DNA of 18,677 nucleotides from an uncultured Mucispirillum sp. (GCA_937890655.1 CALADT010000152.1:1-18677); one strand, 5' to 3'; positions 6,114 to 13,466 are shown, numbered from the stretch's first letter. Notes: generated from the sequence alone by a model not told the origin. Numbers and translations: made by a program.

Positions 6114-7142
6114 TTAACCTATTCTACTAAAACCATTCATTTCTTTTAGATTATCTTTTTTAATTACAAAAAAATCTAAATCTTTTTCTTTTAACTCTTT
6201 CCATACTATTTTACAGTTTTTTATTTTTAGTTTTGATAGTTCTGCTGAAATATTTACTTTTGACCTTACTGTTACAAAATAACTGTTCTCATAATGTTTT
6301 ATAAAACTTATAATTGTATTACCTATTTTTGTAAAGTTTACTTTTATATATAAACTATACCCACCATTATTATTTCTTGAAAAACGCATAACGCCTTCTT
6401 GAAAATCTAAATCTTCATTTTCAAAAAATGTAAAAAAATCACTACCCATTAATACATTAGCTATTTGTAGTTTCGTTACTGCATTTTCTGCCCTGCTATT
6501 ATTTTCCCCATACATTAAAAGTTTTAAATCATCACTTATATTTATACCTTTTCTTACTTTACTTTCAAAAAATTGACCTTGGTTGCGTATAAATTTTTTA
6601 ATATCCTCCATAAAAAACGATGTTAAGTGAGAGATTTTGTTTTCTTTAAAAATGAAAGCTATTTCTTTTTGGTTAAACGACATCATTTCTTTTGCCATTA
6701 AAGAAAGTGATGATATTTTTGGAGAGATATTTATTTCTTTTAATAATAAAAGCCCTTCTGTTTTGATTACTTCTGCTAGAAATTTACTATTTTGTGGGGT
6801 AGATAATAAGGATGCGTTATATTTTTTTCCATTTATTTCCACCAAAAAAGAATTATTAAGGGATTCTAATACTTTTACATTTACTTTATCCCCTACATTT
6901 AATATTAAATTACTATTTTCTTTTAAAAGGCTTACTTCTAATGGGTTTGTTTTTAATACCTGTAATTTTAATGGCGGGTTCATTAATATATCTTTTGATA
7001 AGGCTTCCATATTTTTACCGTTTATATTTAAGATATATTTACCATTTTGCATATCTTTTATGCTGTTTGGTGTAATAATATCCCCAACTTGTAATGGTTT
7101 TTCTGCTATACTCTGCCTATATGCAGAGATTTTCATATCCAT
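6114..7142 (-). CDS. FliK-like flagellar hook-length control protein
   Basis: 342 residues, no signal peptide or membrane segment. The C-terminal part (about 250-335: RFSRNNNGGYSLYIKVNFTK, then HYENSYFVTVRS and a leucine-spaced helix) follows the pattern of the FliK C-terminal domain: a beta-strand, a second strand with a Thr-Val-Arg, and a helix (ISAELSKLKIKN). The N-terminal half holds two copies of a roughly 58-residue unit (19-76 and 82-138), each with VGD, INGK and a closing LLKE. FliK-type proteins are exported and switch the flagellar type III secretion apparatus from hook to filament subunits. AAGGA six bases before the ATG at 7142 supports this start over the Met two codons later. 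It is the last of four adjacent genes behind a sigma-28-like promoter. The family call rests on overall pattern, not a search. Confidence 0.6.
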   Translation of the reverse strand: MDMKISAYRQSIAEKPLQVGDIITPNSIKDMQNGKYILNINGKNMEALSKDILMNPPLKLQVLKTNPLEVSLLKENSNLILNVGDKVNVKVLESLNNSFLVEINGKKYNASLLSTPQNSKFLAEVIKTEGLLLLKEINISPKISSLSLMAKEMMSFNQKEIAFIFKENKISHLTSFFMEDIKKFIRNQGQFFESKVRKGINISDDLKLLMYGENNSRAENAVTKLQIANVLMGSDFFTFFENEDLDFQEGVMRFSRNNNGGYSLYIKVNFTKIGNTIISFIKHYENSYFVTVRSKVNISAELSKLKIKNCKIVWKELKEKDLDFFVIKKDNLKEMNGFSRIG

Positions 7143-7144
7143 TA

Positions 7145-7726
7145 TTATTCCTTAGGTAAAAGCCTTACTGCTAACTGCACTTCTGTTACAGAAATACCCA
7201 GCTCCCTTGCTATATCAATGTGAGATTTACCACTATTATGTAGCATAATTATTTTTGATTTTTTATCGTTTTTACCAGCATAATTACCTACTACCTGCTG
7301 TTGTTTTGGCTGCATTTGTATATTATTTTGTTTTGGCTCTTGTACTTTTTCCTGCACTATATTATTTTGTTTTAAACCTATATTTTCTGTAACTTTTATT
7401 TCCTTATTAATATTTTCTTTTATAATATTGCCACTATATTTTTCACCTGTTAGCCTTTCATATTTTAAGATTTTTTCATCTACCAAATCAGATAAATCTT
7501 CTAATACTGCCTCTTTTTGTTTTATGGCAGACTCTAAACTATCTGCAAGCCGTTGGCTTTCTAAAATTATTTCGTGCATATTTTCCATAATAGTATATGC
7601 TTCCGTTGGGGAAAAATTAATCAGCTTACGTTCCATATGACGCAATCTTATTAATAAACTTATTATAACAATTATTAATATAAAGGTTAAAATATAACCT
7701 AAAAGTATCATTACAGTTATGCCCAT
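7145..7726 (-). CDS. Membrane-anchored coiled-coil protein with C-terminal HTH-like segment (DUF2802/SwrB-like)
   Basis: 193 residues in three parts: a membrane anchor at 4-26 followed by a basic stretch (RLRHMERK); a charged heptad-like helix to about 95; a Gln/Asn-rich linker (about 105-150); and a C-terminal segment (157-193) IIMLHNSGKSHIDIARELGI followed by SVTEVQ, which reads like a helix-turn-helix. This layout matches the DUF2802/DUF6115 proteins found in flagellar gene clusters and the architecture of Bacillus SwrB, which activates the flagellar export apparatus. Its ATG overlaps the upstream stop (TAATG at 7724-7728), implying coupled translation, and the FliK-like gene follows after two bases. 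Membrane-tethered regulation of flagellar export is an inference from layout and neighbours. Confidence 0.6.
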   Translation of the reverse strand: MGITVMILLGYILTFILIIVIISLLIRLRHMERKLINFSPTEAYTIMENMHEIILESQRLADSLESAIKQKEAVLEDLSDLVDEKILKYERLTGEKYSGNIIKENINKEIKVTENIGLKQNNIVQEKVQEPKQNNIQMQPKQQQVVGNYAGKNDKKSKIIMLHNSGKSHIDIARELGISVTEVQLAVRLLPKE

Positions 7727-8499
7727 TATTTATTTGCCTCTTTTAACATTTCCCGTTCCAGCCTAAACATATATTTTATTATTTTATCTTTTATATCATA
7801 AGATATATTTTTAAAGACAGCTTCATATATAATATAGTTTTCTGTTTTTATAAACTCTTTTACACTACACACTGCACCAAAAGAGAAAAAACCACCGCCG
7901 TCCCTTATGGTTGTATATATCATAACGTTTTCTTTTTCTATATTACTATTGCTTACAAAAAATATACCGTCCTCACTAATAAGTAAAGATTTATATTCTA
8001 TTGCACCTGTAATAGTTGTTTTTGGTTTTAAAATATATAATATTTCATCTATTTTTGCATTAATATCTATTAAAAAAGATATTAGTTCCCTGTTATCTAC
8101 ATCATCCCTTGTATATACTTCTTTTAACCTGCTGGCTGTTGAATTAAGCTCTTGGATATTTATTTTATTTACATAATCTTTATATATTTCTTCGTCTTCT
8201 ATATTATATTCTTTTACATTAAATATATGAGATAACTCTAAAAAATGGTTATTAAAAAGTTTGCTTTCTATTTGCTTTGCTTTTGTAAAAGTTACTTTAT
8301 TTTCATTAATAGATGAAATATTTAATAGAAAAGTGTTTTTACTATTTTCCACCCTTTCTGTATAAATGATTATATCTTCTTTTATAAAATTATATTCTTT
8401 ATCAAACTCTATTTCTAATGGTTCGTTATTTATAATATTACCATAACATGCCTTTATACTGTCTTTATAAACAACTGATAACTTTATACGTTTTCCCAT
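7726..8499 (-). CDS. Divergent PilZ-like flagellar-operon protein
   Basis: 257 residues, soluble. An N-terminal beta-rich part (1-95) and a helical middle (100-160) precede a region (about 168-250) that follows the PilZ pattern: SLLISEDGIFF (171-181, corresponding to DxSxxG with the Asp replaced), a strand pair with GGGFFSFGAV, then FKNIS and a final helix IIKYMFRLERE typical of PilZ ends. The two Arg of the RxxxR c-di-GMP-binding motif cannot be found where they should precede the first strand, so it may not bind the nucleotide. YcgR-type PilZ proteins act as flagellar brakes, and the position between flagellar genes fits. It starts one base after the upstream stop and overlaps the next ATG by one base. 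Alternative: an unrelated beta-barrel protein. Confidence 0.45.
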   Translation of the reverse strand: MGKRIKLSVVYKDSIKACYGNIINNEPLEIEFDKEYNFIKEDIIIYTERVENSKNTFLLNISSINENKVTFTKAKQIESKLFNNHFLELSHIFNVKEYNIEDEEIYKDYVNKINIQELNSTASRLKEVYTRDDVDNRELISFLIDINAKIDEILYILKPKTTITGAIEYKSLLISEDGIFFVSNSNIEKENVMIYTTIRDGGGFFSFGAVCSVKEFIKTENYIIYEAVFKNISYDIKDKIIKYMFRLEREMLKEANK

Positions 8500-8500
8500 T

Positions 8501-8809
8501 TTATGCCTGTAAATCTATCCTATGAATATTTTCTTCACTATTTTCGTTATTATCTTTTTTATTTTCTTTTTGTTTGCGTTTTTCTTTTTTCTTTTTTTCT
8601 TCGTCAAATTTTATAGATTTTTCTGCCACACCAGTGCTTTCTGATTTAACAGTTTTTTTTATACCCTGCTGTTTTTTTTCAAATTCTTTTTGGAATTCTG
8701 CTAAAAACATAGCATTTTTTTGTTCCTGCCCCTTTTGCATACTGTCTTGCATTTGTTCAGAAATATAGCTTCTTGATACAACTGTGGATACATCATATGG
8801 AGTACTCAT
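8501..8809 (-). CDS. Small charged protein, first gene of the flagellar block
   Basis: 102 residues with no membrane segment or signal. Residues 1-45 look like an amphipathic helix (SEQMQDSMQKGQEQ, then FLAEFQKEFEKK); residues 65-95 are almost all Lys, Glu and Asn and are probably disordered; the end (HRIDLQA) is hydrophobic again. I do not recognise a family. It has a strong ribosome-binding site (AGGGGGTG, five bases before the ATG) directly downstream of a sigma-28-like promoter, and the next gene follows after one base, so it is expected to be made with the FliK-like protein. A helper or chaperone for late flagellar substrates is conceivable, but nothing in the sequence proves it. Confidence 0.65.
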   Translation of the reverse strand: MSTPYDVSTVVSRSYISEQMQDSMQKGQEQKNAMFLAEFQKEFEKKQQGIKKTVKSESTGVAEKSIKFDEEKKKKEKRKQKENKKDNNENSEENIHRIDLQA

Positions 8810-8840
8810 TTTACACCCCCTTTTATGGTATATACATTAT

Positions 8841-8868
8841 CATACGGCTTTTTTTCTATAAAACTTTA
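8841..8868 (-). promoter_or_regulatory. Sigma-28 (FliA)-like flagellar promoter
   Basis: On the minus strand TAAAGTTT (8861-8868) equals the sigma-28 -35 consensus; twelve bases later GCCGTATG (8841-8848) shares GCCG with GCCGATAA. The usual spacing is eleven. It lies 32 bases before the ATG of the 102-residue gene. No convincing sigma-70 promoter is seen in the same gap. Confidence 0.55.
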
Positions 8869-8930
8869 GTGTTATTTAAAATATAATGGAAAAATTAATA
8901 AATTTCAATATTTTATATAATCATATAAAT

Positions 8931-8956
8931 AAAAAAGCCCAGTTTAAACTGGGCTT
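8931..8956 (-). terminator. Rho-independent terminator of the cheR operon
   Basis: A perfect 22-base palindrome, AAGCCCAGTTT / AAACTGGGCTT (8935-8956), is followed on the minus strand by six Ts (complement of 8931-8936). It begins five bases after the cheR stop and separates this operon from the flagellar block. Confidence 0.9.
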
Positions 8957-8960
8957 ATAT

Positions 8961-9788
8961 TTATTTTTTCATATATATAATACATGTTCCTGCATTTTTC
9001 ATTGTAAAATCTTCTGAGATTTTATTCAATGTTTCAGAATGCCCTAAACATAAATATCCAGGGTCTGTAAGCATATTATGAAAGTTTTTAATCGTTTTTT
9101 GTTTGCCTTCTATATCAAAATAAATAAGCACGTTACGGCAAAAAATAACGTCCACTTTGCCTATCATACTTGAAATGGTTGAAGCAGTAATATTTCCTGT
9201 ATTAAAACGGATATGTTTTTTAAGCTCGTCTTTTATAAAGTAACTTTGACCTTGAACATCAAAATTTCTCATAAAATCAGCAGGCACACCCCTAAAAGAC
9301 GCTTGCCTATATTCGCCTTTTTTAGCAAGTGCAACCACTTCTGAGTTAATATCTGTTGCTACAATTTCTATATTTGCTTTATCAAATAACCCTGCATTTT
9401 TTAGAAGTATTGCAATAGAGTATGGCTCTTCCCCTGTGGAACAAGGTGCAGACCATATTTTTATACTTCTTTTACCTGCCTTTATTAAGTCAGGTATAAT
9501 GTTTGATACTAAATAGTCAAGCTGACCACGTTCCCTTAAAAAGTAGGTTTCGTTAATTGTAACAAGGTTTATAAGTGTATCTAACTCTTGCCTTTTTTTA
9601 ATATCATATTTTAAATAATAAATATAATCTTTAAATGTTGTAAAGTTTAAATCTGTAAGCCTTTTTGAAAGTCTATTTTCAAGAAGATATTTCTTATTTT
9701 CTGCAAACATTATTCCAGAATTTTGATAAATAATATCCTTTAACTCTACAAATTCTTGGTCATTAATTTTAATTGAGTTTACAAGCAT
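8961..9788 (-). CDS. cheR: CheR-type chemoreceptor glutamate methyltransferase
   Basis: 275 residues, full CheR length with no fused TPR or PAS domain. The N-terminal helical domain (1-75) is followed by TINETYFLRE (77-86, the ET-FFR region of CheR), the SAM-binding motif SAPCSTGEEPYS (113-124), acidic D146 of motif II, FCRNVLIYFD (216-225) and GHSE (249-252). It should transfer methyl groups from SAM to glutamates of chemoreceptor signalling domains. It is the last gene of an operon with a PP2C phosphatase and STAS proteins rather than with cheA, cheW or cheY, and its ribosome-binding site GGAG lies in the final codons of the upstream gene. It may therefore modify a specific receptor set under stress-type control, or methylate other partners; this last point is inference. 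Confidence 0.9.
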   Translation of the reverse strand: MLVNSIKINDQEFVELKDIIYQNSGIMFAENKKYLLENRLSKRLTDLNFTTFKDYIYYLKYDIKKRQELDTLINLVTINETYFLRERGQLDYLVSNIIPDLIKAGKRSIKIWSAPCSTGEEPYSIAILLKNAGLFDKANIEIVATDINSEVVALAKKGEYRQASFRGVPADFMRNFDVQGQSYFIKDELKKHIRFNTGNITASTISSMIGKVDVIFCRNVLIYFDIEGKQKTIKNFHNMLTDPGYLCLGHSETLNKISEDFTMKNAGTCIIYMKK

Positions 9789-9793
9789 AACTT

Positions 9794-11212
9794 CTATTCT
9801 CCAATCTCGCCTATAATATGCTCAAGGATATATTTATTAGTTTCATCTTTAAGTCTTGCTCTTAGCAAACTATCATACCCCACAGGCTTTTGCTCTAGTA
9901 TAATATTTACAGCTTTATACCTTACAAGCCAGCTTGAATCAGTATTATATAACTTCATAGCAGTTGATAAGGCAATAGGGCCGTGCATTAAACTAAGAGA
10001 GTTAAGCGCTTCTTTCCTTATATCTTCGTTTTCATCTTCCATTTTAGAAAGTAAAAATGTAGCATCTACACCTTTACATTTACCTAAAACTTCAATAATT
10101 GCAAGTTTAACATTTTGTTCCACATTAACATAAAAACTTTCCAGCTTTTTAAGAACGCTTTCATCTTCTATACCTGCAAGTGATTTTGCTGCAAAAAAAC
10201 CAACCCAGTTATCACTATCGCCAACTTTTTCCACAAGCATATTAGTATATTTACCAGAACCACATCTTGAAATACCTGATGCTGCTGCCTCTCTTAATGG
10301 TATAGAACCATCATCTAAGAGTTTTATTAATATATCTTCCACTTTATCGTTTCTAAAAAGTGTGATTTTTTTAGCAAGCTGTATGCGAACAGTTTCTTCC
10401 TGCTCTGTTTCTATGGCTTCTGATAAGTATGTAAAAGCCTTCTCATCATTAATAAGAGAAAGTGCATATATTGCAACAATACGTATCCTTGCATCTTCAT
10501 CTTTAAGATATTTTGCAAGTTTTTCAGAATCTGTATTATCTGATAATAATGCAATAGATGCAGCCGCTGCTTCTGGAACATTGATTTCTTTACTTGTAAG
10601 GTAGGAGTATAGTTTTTCTTTTGATTGCGTATCCCCTATCCAACCAAGCACCAATATAGCAGCAGATTTTACACTTGCTTCACTTGCTTCAAGTGCTTTT
10701 CTGTATATGGCAAGATTATCATAATCCTGTGCTCTACCCATTGTAAGTATAGCATATTCCACAAGTAACGGATTACCACTTTCAATAATTTCTATTAATT
10801 TGTTTTTTATATCATCATCATAGTTTGCTGATAAGTATTCAGATACAGTTCCTGCTTTTTCTGTATCAAAAAACTTTTCACATAAGGCATCTAATGGATA
10901 TGATGAATAATCATCTTTTATAATAAACAGTTTTTGCAGATTAGTAGACTGTAACACTTGTGCTATTTGGTCATTAATATTTAATAATTCTATAACAATT
11001 TTTCTTGTCATTGCAAGTTTTTTTACAGCTACAAGCCCTGCAATAAATCTGCTTTGCACATAGGAGCATTTATACATATCTATGCCAATACTCATAACTT
11101 CAATATGGTCTTCTATTATTTGGTTAAGTTCTTGAATATCTGATAAATCGTTATCTGGGTTAATATGTGCTTTTAATACTCCATTTTTAATTTCGTATTG
11201 TAAGTCGCCCAT
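9794..11212 (-). CDS. STAS-like domain fused to HEAT repeats
   Basis: 472 residues, soluble. Residues 1-105 follow a STAS fold: GIDMYKCSYV as the second strand, the SRFIAGLVAVKKL helix, KIVIELLNI, then QIAQVLQSTNLQKLFII. In SpoIIAA-type STAS proteins the loop after the strand is D-S-S-G with the second Ser phosphorylated; here it reads Q53-S54-R55-F56, so the phosphorylation site is Arg. Residues about 120-472 are HEAT/PBS-lyase-type helical repeats of about 31 residues (for example VKSAAILVLGWIGD, VRIQLAKKITLF, LREAAASGISRCG, IRKEALNSLSLMHG), a protein-binding scaffold. It starts four bases after the STAS antagonist gene and ends six bases before cheR. A scaffold linking the partner switch to CheR is a reasonable inference; its binding partners are unknown. 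Confidence 0.75.
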   Translation of the reverse strand: MGDLQYEIKNGVLKAHINPDNDLSDIQELNQIIEDHIEVMSIGIDMYKCSYVQSRFIAGLVAVKKLAMTRKIVIELLNINDQIAQVLQSTNLQKLFIIKDDYSSYPLDALCEKFFDTEKAGTVSEYLSANYDDDIKNKLIEIIESGNPLLVEYAILTMGRAQDYDNLAIYRKALEASEASVKSAAILVLGWIGDTQSKEKLYSYLTSKEINVPEAAAASIALLSDNTDSEKLAKYLKDEDARIRIVAIYALSLINDEKAFTYLSEAIETEQEETVRIQLAKKITLFRNDKVEDILIKLLDDGSIPLREAAASGISRCGSGKYTNMLVEKVGDSDNWVGFFAAKSLAGIEDESVLKKLESFYVNVEQNVKLAIIEVLGKCKGVDATFLLSKMEDENEDIRKEALNSLSLMHGPIALSTAMKLYNTDSSWLVRYKAVNIILEQKPVGYDSLLRARLKDETNKYILEHIIGEIGE

Positions 11213-11215
11213 ATC

Positions 11216-11533
11216 TTAACCTAATGCTTGTGCTTCTGTATCAAATATTTTAAATACTTTATCAAGCCCTGTAAAAGAGAACATTTCTCTAATATCAGAG
11301 TTCATATCACATAAAGATACTTCTTTTTTATTTTTATTTGCTGTTTTAAAAAGGTCAATAATTTCTCTTAAACCAGATGAGTTCATATAAACAACGCTTT
11401 TAAAGGATAATACAACTGCACCACCTTTATCTAATAAAGCATTGATTTCACTTTTAACTGCAGCACCTGTTTCTGCATTAATTTCGCCTTCTAAGTAAGC
11501 AACACTTTTTCCGTTTGCTGATTTAATATTCAT
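11216..11533 (-). CDS. STAS-domain anti-sigma-factor antagonist
   Basis: 105 residues, one complete STAS domain of the SpoIIAA/RsbV type. The conserved loop reads YMNSSGLREI (49-58); S53 is the position phosphorylated by the partner kinase, and the usual Asp before it is Asn. In partner switching the unphosphorylated form binds the anti-sigma kinase and releases its target, and a PP2C phosphatase reactivates it. The phosphatase gene lies directly upstream (28-base gap), making it the likely substrate. No RsbW-type kinase is encoded in the window. In chemotaxis-linked systems the target may be a non-sigma protein, so the exact output is open. Confidence 0.85.
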   Translation of the reverse strand: MNIKSANGKSVAYLEGEINAETGAAVKSEINALLDKGGAVVLSFKSVVYMNSSGLREIIDLFKTANKNKKEVSLCDMNSDIREMFSFTGLDKVFKIFDTEAQALG

Positions 11534-11560
11534 ATTATGCCTCCGTTTTTTATAATATGT

Positions 11561-13153
11561 TTATTTTTCTTCTTTTTTATTTCTTTTAATTACAAGTATA
11601 GTAATGTCATCTTCAAAAGGTGCCCCTGCTGTAAAATCACGAACATCTTCCATAATCTCTTTTACAAGCCTTTCTGCTGGGTAATCACTAAACATCATAA
11701 GTTTTGATACAAGCCTGTCATAACCATACTGCTCCCTGCTACCGTTCATAGCTTCCACAAGGCCGTCTGTATACATAAAGAATATATCCCCTGTATCAAT
11801 AGACCATTTTTTTTCTTCAAAACTTAAACCCTCAAATGTTCCTAAAAACATACCTGATGCTGTTATTTTTTTAACAATAAATTCTGATGAATCAAAAAAT
11901 AACACAGGGTTGTGGCCTGCTGATGCTAAATTAAATGTGCCATTATTAGTGTTTAATACAGCATAAAACATTGTAACAAAATCTTTAGTGTGGATATTAT
12001 CACATAAAATATCGTTTACCATAGTTAAAGCATCTGATGCTGAAATTACATCAAAAGTATAACTACGCATAATAGCACGAGTAATAGCCATAATAACTGC
12101 TGCTGGAGTTCCATGACCTGAAACATCTGCCACCACAAAGCCCCAATAGTTGTTACTCATTTGGATACTGTCATAATAGTCGCCACCTGCCTGCTCTGCG
12201 GGTATATATGTGGCTGCAAAATCATAACCTTCCACTTCCGGAAGCTGTTCCGGTAATAAACTTTCTTGTATATGGCCAACTTGTTTTAATTCTTCTTCAA
12301 TAACAGCCTGCACTGCTTTTAATTTTTCGTTCATACGCAAAAGGTCTGTATTTAATATAGACATTTGACGTTGCTTTTCTTTTATTTCTTCCTGACTTTC
12401 TCTAATATCATCAATTAATTTAATTTCTCTTGTTGTATCCCTTAAACTTTCCACCATATATTTATCAAACTTTGAAAACATAATAGTCATATGTTTATCG
12501 TGCATTTGACGTAATGATTTATGGTTATTTGTTTCAAAAGGGCAATCTTTACAAGGCTCCTCAAAACCATAAACGTTATAACATTTAAGTGTATCCATAT
12601 CTTTTTTACCTAGTTTTGATGTTTCCCTAAGCATTTTATTTATGGTTTTAATGTTATATTCATCATCAACAATCATTATACCTTGTGCCATATTGTCTAT
12701 TGCACGGGAAAGAAAGTTAATCTCTGCATCTTTTAAGTTACGTTCGTTGGCAAGTCTAAAATTATTAGCTTTTGATTCTTTATGATAATGGGTTAATTCT
12801 ATTCGTTTTTGTTCAATATCTGTAATATCGTTTAAAGAAGATACATACAAATCTTCTGCTATTTTAGTAAATGATGATTTTACAAACATTCTGTTACCTT
12901 TATATGTAACAACATCTTGAATAATAGTTTCTGTGCCAGTAAAATCTTTATTTTTGGCAATAGGGCAATCTTTACAGGGTTTTTGGTAGCCATGAATAAC
13001 ATTATAACATTTTTTATTTAGCATTTCATCGGGATGAGTGCCAGAAATAAGCGATATTTTTCCATTGGCAAATTTAATATTAAAATCACTATCTACTGTA
13101 ATGATATATGAATCAATGCCATCAAAAAGCCTGTTTATTGTATTAGAGTCCAT
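11561..13153 (-). CDS. PAS-PAS-PP2C (SpoIIE/RsbU-type) serine phosphatase
   Basis: 530 residues, no membrane segment, so a cytoplasmic sensor. Two PAS domains (about 5-112 and 145-240) each carry a Cys motif: C49-YNVIHGYQKP-C60-KD-C63-P and C191-YNVYGFEEP-C201-KD-C204-P. A coiled-coil linker (about 245-295) leads to a SpoIIE-type PP2C domain (about 296-525) with GGDYYD (323-328), DVSGHG (343-348), SAGHNP (411-416), YTDG (461-464) and EDD (514-516), the metal-binding acidic residues of active phosphatases. It should dephosphorylate the STAS protein encoded next. The Cys clusters suggest binding of a metal or Fe-S cluster, or redox sensing, but no ligand is proven. A sigma-70 promoter with a surrounding inverted repeat lies upstream; the ribosome-binding site is weak (TTGGGAAT). 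Confidence 0.88.
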   Translation of the reverse strand: MDSNTINRLFDGIDSYIITVDSDFNIKFANGKISLISGTHPDEMLNKKCYNVIHGYQKPCKDCPIAKNKDFTGTETIIQDVVTYKGNRMFVKSSFTKIAEDLYVSSLNDITDIEQKRIELTHYHKESKANNFRLANERNLKDAEINFLSRAIDNMAQGIMIVDDEYNIKTINKMLRETSKLGKKDMDTLKCYNVYGFEEPCKDCPFETNNHKSLRQMHDKHMTIMFSKFDKYMVESLRDTTREIKLIDDIRESQEEIKEKQRQMSILNTDLLRMNEKLKAVQAVIEEELKQVGHIQESLLPEQLPEVEGYDFAATYIPAEQAGGDYYDSIQMSNNYWGFVVADVSGHGTPAAVIMAITRAIMRSYTFDVISASDALTMVNDILCDNIHTKDFVTMFYAVLNTNNGTFNLASAGHNPVLFFDSSEFIVKKITASGMFLGTFEGLSFEEKKWSIDTGDIFFMYTDGLVEAMNGSREQYGYDRLVSKLMMFSDYPAERLVKEIMEDVRDFTAGAPFEDDITILVIKRNKKEEK

Positions 13154-13194
13154 ATTCCCAACTTCTATTTTTTATTTCACAGTATTATCTTTTC

Positions 13195-13223
13195 ATTATA
13201 TAGAATTATCTTATATTTTTCAA
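13195..13223 (-). promoter_or_regulatory. Sigma-70 promoter of the phosphatase-STAS-CheR operon
   Basis: On the minus strand TTGAAA (13218-13223), a 17-base spacer and TATAAT (13195-13200); predicted +1 at 13188 gives a 35-base leader. Confidence 0.7.
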
Positions 13224-13233
13224 TAGATAAGAT
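13208..13233. promoter_or_regulatory. Inverted repeat centred on the -35 element (possible operator)
   Basis: ATCTTAT (13208-13214) and ATAAGAT (13227-13233) are perfect seven-base arms with a 12-base gap. Their centre (13220.5) coincides with the centre of the -35 hexamer, where a bound repressor would block the polymerase. Chance repeats are common in AT-rich DNA. Confidence 0.35.
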
Positions 13234-13438
13234 TGTTTTTCTATATACACATCACTACTCTATAATTATTTAACCTTTTTGTAAACAAAAATTTTACTTA
13301 TGTCTATTATTAATACAATTATTTGTTTTTTAATTTACTTTTTACTACGTGTTTGCATATTATATTAATTACTACATATATTTAAGCTATAACACCATAT
13401 TAAATTTACTAATGAATATATTTTAAAAAGGAGAACGC

Positions 13439-13461
13439 AAGGGGTAACAATATTACCCCTT
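13439..13461 (-). terminator. Hairpin downstream of ridA
   Basis: AAGGGGTAA / TTACCCCTT (13439-13447 with 13453-13461) pairs perfectly around a five-base loop, with the same GGGGTA core as the kor terminator. On the minus strand it is followed by GCGTTCTCC before a TTTTT run, so the U-tract is displaced by about ten bases. Confidence 0.6.
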
Positions 13462-13466
13462 ATATA

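Larger units (their letters stand above)
13154..13466. other. Intergenic region between ridA and the phosphatase operon
   Basis: About 310 bases without a gene. The left end holds the promoter and inverted repeat of the phosphatase operon (13195-13233); the right end holds the hairpin downstream of ridA (13439-13461). The middle, roughly 13260-13430, is plain AT-rich sequence in which I see no further signal. Confidence 0.6.

Noticed and set aside
6637..7155. 172-codon open frame on the plus strand
   Set aside because: It lies entirely opposite the FliK-like gene, has no ribosome-binding site, and its Phe/Ser/Ile-rich composition is what the complement of Lys/Glu-rich AT-rich coding DNA gives.
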